Assembly: GCA_051530055.1 (NCBI GenBank)
Contig: CM121342.1
Coordinates: forward strand, 9,982,001-10,046,000
Origin: Neoechinorhynchus agilis
Lineage: Eukaryota; Acanthocephala
Reading direction: 5' to 3'
DNA: 64,000 nucleotides
Part shown: positions 56,342 through 64,000 of the stretch, piece after piece
Layout of the letters: the number at the start of each line of letters is the position of its first letter
Numbering within the stretch: the first letter of the stretch is position 1
Position numbers and translations under genes: made by a program
The notes under the pieces: model-generated
Database searches by the model: none
What the model saw: only the letters and a program-made list of their open reading frames with translations
What the model was told of the DNA's origin: nothing

Positions 56342-57969
56342 TCATTCAGCATTAAATTTGCAAAATCCATGTCGAAGATCTCCTACCCTTGTATCTAACC
56401 ATATAGGCGGATGGCCATGATAATCGAGAAGTTGTTTGCAGTGTACGCACTTCCCTTGTAACAAAGATTTGGTCACTTTTTGAATAAAATACAGGAGTGA
56501 TCTGAGTGAAGCGATTGGCTGATCGCTATCGCATAATTGCCACCCTTGAATCATGATTGAAGTTTCGATTTGTGTACGTAAATCTCGCTGACACTCCCCT
56601 TCAAGTGAATAGAACGTATGGTTCAAGTTTTTCATTATATTTCGGGATGCCAGTGGAAGTGAACAGGGTGAATCGGTAGCCATCGCTGCGATCAAGCTTC
56701 CGTCGGTTTCTAAAGTACCAGTGGAATCAAGGCTTACTGCAACTTGTTCAAGTATACACTGTGAACGAATCAGGAGTTCGATTCGAATGAGTCGATCGCA
56801 AGTGATCACAAGTCTACAAAATGGATCACCGTTATCATTTGTACAATCGGATTTTATAGAAATTCTGAAACCATCAGTTGAGATGCTTTCAACTGCGTTT
56901 TGAATGGAAGCCAATGAGTTCACATTTTTTACGGAAGCGAGAGGTGGAAGCCTTGGCTTCTGGGCACAAATCATATTTTGAAAATGTGATCCTTTTATGT
57001 GTTGGTCTATTGCTTGAGATGCTAGTTTGGCCTTTTGGAACCAAAGAGCGAGTTTTGTGAGTTTGTCGTCCATGGCTTTGTCGTCAAAGTCGGCTAAAGT
57101 ATGAAACAGCGGATACGCTATTATCCTTGGTATGAACAAAGATGGACTGTTGGATAGTCTTTGAGACACACTGTGAATTAATTCCATTGTCGATGTCATC
57201 CGTTTTAAACAATCGTCAACTATATCGTATTTTAAAGCACACGGGTCTGCAGCAAGACTAAGAAGGAGCTCTTCTGTTGAGATTCGAATGGATGAGACAA
57301 GTTCTAATATTCGTCTAAATCCTTCAACTTCAAATTTATCCTCGGATCCATCAGGTCTTCCAAAAAAGAATACCGGGAGGTTTAAAGGAGGACGCGGTTG
57401 ATGGGTTTGCAGTTGAGCAGCCGAGACCGACATTGAACGTCTTGGCATCATATTTCGATCCATTGCTCCAGCCAAAGGATGTCGTACTGCACTCTGTTGC
57501 ACGTCTGCTATTTTTAGCAATTTATTTCTGAATCTTTTAAGACATTCAAAGCATTAATAAACTACTAAGTGTCTAGAAGAGGGGAACCCGTTTGCCTTTG
57601 TGATGCCATCGACATCGGCATCCTTTGGGGTCTCATGGATGTAGGCATCGCGCTCATACCCATCAGGCTTTGCCTATTTATCATCTGGCTTCGCATCGAT
57701 ACGTCGTATACGCTCTGGGAATTCATATTGCTGGGCGGATAATGCCCTTGAGATGTGACCATCATGTGGCTTCCTGGATGATGAGGTTGATTGTGGAATG
57801 ATGAGAGATTCGGATCATTTTGATTGCTGAACATGGGAATTCCAGGCTGTACGGGTGTCCGGTAAGTCGTTGGAGGACGCAGGTACGGACTGCTTGTTGA
57901 ACTTTGAGAATGAGACCAATCCATTGATGATGGACGTCGAGGAGGTGGATAAGGTGGATCGGATGGCAT
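56342..57969 (-). CDS. MED27: Mediator subunit 27 with Pro/Met-rich N-terminus
   Basis: Subunit of the Mediator coactivator of RNA polymerase II. The C-terminal block GKCVHCKQLLDYHGHPPIWL followed by GFCKF matches the MED27 zinc-ribbon-like end (C..C...LPPTWRD...C). The long middle region (FRRILELVSSIRISTEELLL, KLTKLALWFQKAKLASQA) is helical as expected. The main exon spans 56342 to about 57530. Upstream in the same orientation, 57565-57969 is an open Pro/Met/Ser/Gln-rich frame from a true ATG at 57969 (MPSDPPYPPPRRPSSMDW). It probably forms the N-terminus, but I could not find a GT-AG pair that joins the frames. If it is separate, MED27 would begin at the ATG at 57463. Longer than human MED27 (311 aa). 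Confidence 0.72.
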
Positions 57970-59341
57970 CTATAGATTTTGGAAATTGGATTTTGTGTTT
58001 CAGTAAAGATTTTAAGGTATCCTTTCTCTGGAACGGTCATTAATCGCACACACAAACACAATCAAAATTAACAAGATTATCGAGTTGAAAACATCGGTAA
58101 TGATTTCAGTCCAGTGTTTTCTTTTGCTGCACTCCACAGCGAAACTTAGTCTACAAACTATTTTAATAAAAATTAAGACATTTCGTCTCGTGTTTTCATC
58201 CAAAATCACGGAGATTAACAAAAATGTTTATTCATATAATTTCATGAATTCTTTGTATGAAAGTCCGTGAAAGTGGATTGGTCTTTTATTTAAAAAGAAT
58301 AATGCTAGTTTATATCGGTGAAAAACTGAAGGAATAGTATTACATTTGTTTTCGGAGCCACAATCTTGTATGCTGTTATGAAAACACTCGAAAAAACGAG
58401 CAAACTTGATCAAAAGACGTACAAGATCTCGGATCCAGCAAATTCCTTTAATTTTTCACCGCCATAAACAACAAGAATAATTTAATCTTCAAAAATGACC
58501 ATGTAGGATTCGCATGATGAAACGTTCATATGTACACTATTTCCTGCAAATATAAGAAGGTAATGTGGGCCATCATCAATTTTACACAAAAAGCGAATTT
58601 CCTGCTTAAATTTTTTTAAAAAAAGCGTTTTGATTTGCAGATTTGTCGAATTATCTAACAAACAATCTTTTTTCATTTTCGGAGGTCTTTAAAAATGTTA
58701 ATTAAAAATACTAATTTATAAAAAGGTTCAATGAATTGTGGATGATCTCATTAGGGAAAATGGTTCGCAATCAATATAAGTACTCACGTTAAGCTTTAAA
58801 TATGAGATTGCTAATTTTGTTTCGCTGATTGTCTAATTGATCTTAAATAAAACGTAGTCATTTTTTCTAAATCTTATATGGCCGATCACCTTGCTATAAA
58901 TAGATAAACCCAAATCGATCTTTAAGCAGACTTGCGACGCTTCATTAAAAAAATTAAATATCGAACTTTGTGCCAAATACAAATATGCCGAATTCACACA
59001 ATAAAAACTTGTGATTTGTTTCTCGTTATCAAAATTATCTCTTCAGCTCAATGTATGACTTATAAAAAGTTCACTAATAACTATTTTTAGTGAGATTTCT
59101 TAGTGGCTAACACTTTAGTCGCTAATTTGAAAGATATTTAGGATGATGCTCTCTCTTTATTTATTTTTTCATTTCAAATAAAAATGTCAATTAAAGTTAG
59201 TACTGAGAGAAGAGCAAAAAATGGACAAGGAAAAAGTCTACTGATTTTTTTCCTTTATACAAAACCAAGACGGTTGACTGAGAGCAAATACTCTATTCTC
59301 GAAGCATAATAAAAACAGTTTACAAAATCGCTAATAGAACA
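57970..59341. other. Intergenic, MED27 to DAXX
   Basis: Contains a satellite-family foldback (58312-58468) and a TATA-like GCTATAAATAG at 58894. No gene recognised. Confidence 0.45.
58312..58468. repeat. Diverged single copy of 160-bp satellite family
   Basis: Arms TATCGGTGAAAAACTGAAGG and CCTTTAATTTTTCACCGCCA bracket TTTTCGGAGCCACAATCTTG and GTACAAGATCTCGGATCC. The loop carries the CACTCGAAAAA spacer also seen in the last array unit near 10530. Confidence 0.7.
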
Positions 59342-60425
59342 CTAATCGAGGAAGATAATATCTCGTTCGTCCTTTATCTCCACACTCTCGTCGCTATCCA
59401 CGGATATGACTAATGGTGCTTCCTCACTAATTCCAACGAGCGATTGAGAATTGGGCGTAGGACACGAAACGTGAGAAATTCCAGAGTTATTAAGTTCATT
59501 AAGAATCTCAGAAGCTCTTTGTTCCAATCGATATTCTGCATTCGGGTTCTTCATTAGTTTACTAGCAAGAAGTTCATCACTGAGAGCTGGATCGGAGTCC
59601 ACAAGTTGCTTCCACGTGGACCGAATATTGTTACTATTAATTTCCGGATTTATTGACAAAAGGCAATGATTCATTAAAAGCTCAAAAAATCATCATTACC
59701 TCTGCCGCCTACATGAGAGATCAAAAACTCCATCCTTTCCGTTCGTCTTTGATGAACAATATCTTCCAATAGCATAGTAAACAAAACCCTCCTTTCGGCT
59801 TCCAATTCAGGACTATCTTCCTGTCCTGTAGCTGCTCGTATAGCCTTTTTAACATCTTCAAAATCAGGAAGATTTGCGTCCATTCGTCTAATAAGATGAG
59901 TAAGTGAAGCGTTTATCATTGGACATTTGGACCGTTTAAAAAAAATCCATTATTAACATCGATAGAGCGTTCAGTGCTTCCTAAAGATTCCTCCAAGCTC
60001 TTGATATTCTTATCGTATCTTGAAACGCGCTCTCTTAAATCGTCAATCTTCACGAACGCCGAGTCTTCATTGTCCAAATCAACATCGCCTTCTTCTATTT
60101 CCTTCAATCTACAAATCACCTTCTCAAGCTTTCGCCGATAACGGTTTAACTTTCTCTTCTTTTTCTCGTCTTGTATTGCCTCTTCTGATACTTTTGGCAT
60201 TTGTTCTAATGACAAAATTAAGTCGAGAATCATTCTATGCTTAGTCTTGTTCCGGTCTTCCACTAATTCGGTTGATTTCAATTCACGCTGACACTTTCGC
60301 ACTGCCTGTGCGACCAGCTCTTTGTCACGGTCTTCAACGAAGTGATTAATCAATTTCTGGTACCTCTCAAACGCGAATCCAGTAAATATACGGCTCATTG
60401 TGATGAATAGTGATTGTAACTCCAT
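59342..60425 (-). CDS. DAXX: DAXX-like histone chaperone
   Basis: Homologue of DAXX, the H3.3-H4 chaperone and SUMO-reading corepressor. From the ATG at 60425 (MELQSLFITMSRIFTGFAF) the protein has a charged helical domain (FVEDRDKELVAQAVRKCQRE) and a coiled region with KKKRKLNRYRRKLEKVICRL (cf. LRRKLIRLFGRLCELK). It continues with LIRRMDANLPDFEDVKKAIR (cf. DTFPDYGDVLRAVEK) and DPALSDELLASKLMKNPNAE (cf. DPALSDPVLARRLREN), an order specific to DAXX. The C-terminus has a SUMO-interacting motif PLVISVDSDES and ends in DIIFLD, another hydrophobic-acidic SIM-like motif. Three frames are used: 59916-60425, 59674-59919 and 59342-59674. The first change coincides with an eight-T run (59940s, minus strand) and no suitable intron; the second may be an intron starting GTAATGATG. 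Confidence 0.78.
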
Positions 60426-60880
60426 TTTACTTCTAAAAATAACGAGAAAATGATCGAAACTAAACAAAACGTGAGCGCAAATGTTTTAATTTAATTGCTC
60501 GCGCGTGATACCTACATGTGACGTAATATAAATACAGAAGAATCGATGCAGTCGTACAACAAATTCTTAGTAAATAACTAGAATACTAGAATTGAATTAT
60601 TTTTCTTTACTTCGCCTTGACCAAAAATAATCCATGGAAAACATCTTCACAACTCGGATTTCGCTGTTGTGCTTCCTTAGAAAACGGTGGTTCCACTTTT
60701 TCAAGGCAAGTTTTAAACATTCGCACTTGTGCGGTGTGTAGATTTAACACTTTAACAATGATAGAGAAGGCGAGGTTTCCTGGCGAAATATTTCAAAAGA
60801 ATAAAATGATTTTTAACCGGGAGTATCTTCACCATAAGTCAAAATTTAATATTTATGTTGTTGAACACAGTATTGAACAT
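60426..60880. other. Intergenic, DAXX upstream and repeat edge
   Basis: The DAXX upstream region. From about 60770 it shares GAGGTTTCCT...TTTAACCGGGAGTATCTTCACC with the foldback at 25490-25602. Nothing coding is recognised. Confidence 0.45.
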
Positions 60881-62136
60881 CCCTCCGGATCCTCAGATAT
60901 TCTCCGAGGAGGCAGGGCTCACCAGTGAATTTCCTTAATTCAGCAATATTTCGTTTCCTTTGGTTATGAGTCAACGGCGATAATGGATCTTGAACCTTTT
61001 GACTCGGAAACAGAGAACTTCGCCCCAACTACAGAACGTACAAACCCTCCCAGATTTAAACCTTGGGTAATTGTTTAAATATTTTTATCTTTAATCTGGC
61101 TAGCCGGTTACTTTTTATTCAGCGTTGAAGTGTCCTTCCCTTCCATGGCTAATTATTTTCCTCTGACAAACAACCCACCGATTTCTTGGATCAGGGAAGC
61201 GCATAAAACCAATTAATGCCCGCGACCGTACGGCCAAGAGTTTGTACGCATCCCTCCGGATCCTCAGATATTCTCCGAGGAGACAGAGCTCACCAGTGAA
61301 TATTCTTTCTTCAGCAATATTTCGTTTCCTTTGGTTATGAGTCAACGGCGATAATGGATGTTGAACCTTTTGACTCGGAAACAGGGAACCTCGCCACAAC
61401 TACAGAACGTACAAACCCTCCCAGATTTAAACCTTGGGTAATTGTTTAAATATTTTTATCTTTAATCTGGCTAGCCGGTTACTTTTTATTCAGTGTTGAA
61501 GTGTCCTTCCTTTCCATGGCTAATTATTTTCCTCTGACAAACAACCCACCGATTTCTTGGATCAGGGAAGCGCATAAAACCAATTAATGCCCGCGACCGT
61601 ACGGCCAAGAGTTTGTACGCATCCCTCCGGATCCTCAGATATTCTCCAAGGAGAAAGAGCTCACCAGTGAATTTCCTTCCTTCAGCAATATTTCGTTTCC
61701 TTTGGTTATGAGTCAACGGCGATAATGGATCTTGAACCTTTTAACTCGGAAACAGAGGACTTCGCCCCAACTACAGAACGTACAAACCCTCCCAGATTTA
61801 AACCTTGGGTAATTGTTTAAATATTTTTATCTTTAATCTGGCCAGCCGGTTACTTTTTATTCCGTGTTCAAGTGTCCTTCCCTTTCATGGCTAATTATTT
61901 TCCTGTGACACACAACTCACCGATTTCTTGGATCAGGGAAGCGCATAAAACCATTTAATACCCGCGACCATACGGCCAAGAGTTTGTACGCATCCCTCCG
62001 GATCCTCAGATATTCTCCGAGGAGACAGAGCTCACCAGCGAATTTCCTTCCTTCAACAATATTTCGTTTCCTTTGGTTATGAGTCAACGGCGATAATGAA
62101 TCTTGAAACTTTTGACTGGGAAACAGGGAACCTCGC
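60881..62136. repeat. Satellite array, ~371-bp units
   Basis: CCCTCCGGATCCTCAGATAT starts at 60881, 61252, 61623 and 61993 (spacings 371, 371, 370). Units share GTCAACGGCGATAATGGAT, GAACGTACAAACCCTCCCAG, GGCTAGCCGGTTACTTTTTA and TTCTTGGATCAGGGAAGCGC. The fourth unit is cut after GGGAACCTCGC, where the LTR of the next element begins, so the retrotransposon inserted into the array. Minus-strand open frames in the units are products of the repeat. Confidence 0.93.
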
Positions 62137-64000
62137 TGTGATATTGAGCGTCACAATTGACCGATCAATAGTGGCGGTTTCAAGTGTGCGCACGTTCGTT
62201 TTGTTATTTCGTTTCGTTGGCGCAATAAAACCTAGTTCAGGTCTAGTTCAGGCATATATTATAACAATTTATTGAGCCAACCTCCTATTCGAATTCTATG
62301 GAGGACGAAAAATCTCTATTGGACGATTCAACCATTTCATGTCAAAGAATGAACCCCAACTTTAAAATCGAACGGTTCAATACGTTACCGCATGAAAACG
62401 GTTCGGCGAAAAGATTCAAATTGTGGAAAAGAAACCTCAAGTACTTCATACAATCGGTCAACAACAAGGATGACAAACTCGAGTACCTATTTGCCAATAT
62501 TGGACCGGATGTATTTGAGCTTCTCGAGGAAGCCCAAAGTTTTGACGATGCGTTCTCCACCTTGGTAAAGCTCTATGTTAACAAACCAAATGTTGTATTG
62601 ACTCGACATTTGCTCGCCACTCGCAAACAGCTGGATTCGGAGGACATCGATCAATACGTCTTGAGCTTAAGGAACATCGCTCGTGATTGTGGCTTCAAGA
62701 CATCTAGTGGAGAAGACATCAAAGATGAATCCATCCGAGATGCATTTATTGCTGGGATCAAATCGAGTAACATAAGGGGAAGATTGTTGGAAATCGAGGA
62801 TTTGACCCTATCAAAGGCTATCACGATCTCGAAAAGTATCCAATGTGCGGTAGATGGTTTGGAACAATTCGATGACAGTAAAACCAGCCAATGCTTACGC
62901 AGTTTAACCGTCGCTGATTCTACCTTTGCTGATTCGATAACTGAAAATCTGAATTGCAACGCTGCCATGGCTAGCGGTAAGAACGAGGGATTTTCCGGTG
63001 GATCAATATGCTTTTTCTGTGGGAATAAGCGACATCCCAGAAACCTATGTCCTGCTAACGAAGCCAGGTGTTATAACTGCCAAAATAGTGGGCATTTCGC
63101 TAAGATGTGCAGATCCAAAAACCCAATAAGGCCGAACTATCGTCCGTTTTTCTTGCTTGAACTACGTATGATGGCCCTTCGAAACCGACCTAGCTGGAAA
63201 TCCCAGTAACGATTCAAAACAAGACGTTTCAAGCCTTACTCGATACCGGTAGCTCTCTCAATTTCATCGACAACATCACCTCAAAGAAACTTAATCTTGT
63301 TTCAGAGCCTGCATGTATGAATGTTTCTATGGCATCCGGACGTGCAACAAAGCGGGCGCTAGGAAAGACCTATACCAAAGTACAGTATAAGGAGGAGAAT
63401 ACTGAAAACTTAGAATTCTATATATTGCCTGACTTATACTGTGACATTATCTTGGGCTTGCCCTTTATCAAACTACACAAGGAATTACGAGTAAAACTGA
63501 ATGGAGGGGGAAACATTCTCGAATTGACAGCCGTCGTTACCGATCATACATCAAGCGAGACCATATTCAGTCCGACCCTTTTCGAAAATTTGAGCGCCGA
63601 TTGCCATCGCCACGAAATCTAGATCGTATTTTGGAACGGATTTTCAATTTATCAAATCGGAGATAGGACGTGTGCTTAAAGATGATATTATAGAAACTTC
63701 AAACTCGCCGTGCCGTGCTCAAGTTGTCCTTGGTAAAAAAGAAAACGACAAAAAACGTCGACTTTTCTCAAACGATAAATAGGTTTACATACTTGGATGC
63801 CTACGCGTTACCGAAAATTGAAACCATAGTTAATGATATCGCAAAGAATACAGTGTTTAGTCAAATTGACTTGAAGGATGCATACTATCAAGTTCCGATA
63901 GACGCCAAAGAGAGAAATTATACGTCCTTCGAAGCTTGCGGAAGATTATACCGATTCAAGAAGGTTCCCATGGGATTCACGAATAGCGTGGCCGTGTTCC
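62137..64000 (+). mobile_element. Second Ty3/Gypsy element, partial at window end
   Basis: Starts inside the 371-bp satellite. A likely 5' LTR runs 62137 to about 62266 (TGTGATATTGAGCG... to ...TATTATAACA); only one LTR is in the window, so its end is inferred. Gag follows at 62298-63209 with two zinc knuckles (CFFCGNKRHPRNLC, CYNCQNSGHFAKMC). An aspartic protease region with LLDTGSSLNFID lies near 63235, and the first reverse transcriptase blocks (FSQIDLKDAYYQVPID; ...YRFKKVPMGF) reach the window edge. It is a different lineage from the element at 505-4857. It looks broken, with about two or three interruptions, though a family-specific frameshift between Gag and Pol could account for one. 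Confidence 0.88.
62298..63209 (+). CDS. Gag protein of second Ty3/Gypsy element
   Basis: 303 codons from ATG 62298 (MEDEKSLLDDSTISCQRMNP). It contains a retrotransposon Gag-type helical region (KLWKRNLKYFIQSVNNKDDK; VLTRHLLATRKQLDSEDIDQ) and two CCHC knuckles near residues 238-275. The Pol part follows in other frames to the window end. Confidence 0.8.
   Translation: MEDEKSLLDDSTISCQRMNPNFKIERFNTLPHENGSAKRFKLWKRNLKYFIQSVNNKDDKLEYLFANIGPDVFELLEEAQSFDDAFSTLVKLYVNKPNVVLTRHLLATRKQLDSEDIDQYVLSLRNIARDCGFKTSSGEDIKDESIRDAFIAGIKSSNIRGRLLEIEDLTLSKAITISKSIQCAVDGLEQFDDSKTSQCLRSLTVADSTFADSITENLNCNAAMASGKNEGFSGGSICFFCGNKRHPRNLCPANEARCYNCQNSGHFAKMCRSKNPIRPNYRPFFLLELRMMALRNRPSWKSQ

Noticed and set aside
61115-61716. 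Minus-strand frames in the 371-bp repeat (RKRNIAEERKFTGEL...)
   Set aside because: Same reasoning: repeat-derived and truncated at unit edges.

Overview
This is animal nuclear DNA: AT-rich, with host genes split by very short GT-AG introns (42-49 bp where resolved, for example in the histidyl-tRNA synthetase and PLAT genes) and long tracts of repeats. The gene set is metazoan: a cytoplasmic intermediate filament protein with a lamin-type tail, a four-and-a-half-LIM protein, an achaete-scute-like bHLH factor, DAXX, Mediator 27, RAD17 and a proprotein convertase-like protease. The tiny introns, compact genes and protostome-type filament protein suggest a nematode or similar small invertebrate. 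That is an inference; no species-specific marker, tRNA, rRNA or CRISPR was seen.

Layout. 1-5.2 kb: an apparently whole Ty3/Gypsy LTR retrotransposon followed by a dispersed repeat. 5.5-7.4 kb: cytosolic HARS (minus). 8.9-10.6 kb: a satellite of a palindromic 160-bp unit. 10.7-14.2 kb: RNA polymerase III subunit RPC4 (plus) and, facing it, DDX55/Spb4 helicase (minus). 15.8-17.8 kb: RAD17 (plus). 18.4-21.2 kb: LIM-only protein and bHLH factor (both minus). 23.4-27.2 kb: a small membrane protein, a LAMTOR3-like Ragulator subunit and mitochondrial release factor 1 (all minus), with foldback elements between. 28.2-37.9 kb: repeat-rich, holding Penelope-like retroelement copies (RT plus GIY-YIG), a four-helix membrane gene and a 241-bp satellite of twelve units. 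38.8-40.4 kb: subtilisin/kexin-like protease (minus). 41.6-42.9 kb: a LINE scrap and a second, nearly identical copy of the membrane gene. 43.2-44.7 kb: uncertain small gene. 46.1-47.8 kb: intermediate filament protein (minus). 48.6-49.2 kb: three 195-bp copies of a coding 3' end. 50.5-54.2 kb: a coiled-coil plus PLAT protein and a Josephin deubiquitinase (minus). 56.3-60.4 kb: MED27 and a DAXX-like histone chaperone (minus). 60.9-64 kb: a 371-bp satellite interrupted by a second Ty3/Gypsy element that runs off the window.

The host genes are mostly housekeeping: translation (HARS, mitochondrial RF1), ribosome biogenesis (DDX55), transcription (RPC4, MED27), genome maintenance and chromatin (RAD17, DAXX), nutrient signalling (LAMTOR3), ubiquitin editing (Josephin) and cytoskeleton (filament protein, LIM protein). 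I see no operon-like functional grouping. The unusual part of the window is its repeat biology: at least four different tandem arrays, several foldback families, inverted Penelope copies and a mosaic recent gene duplication. Exon limits were worked out by hand for HARS, the bHLH gene and part of the PLAT gene; elsewhere they are approximate.
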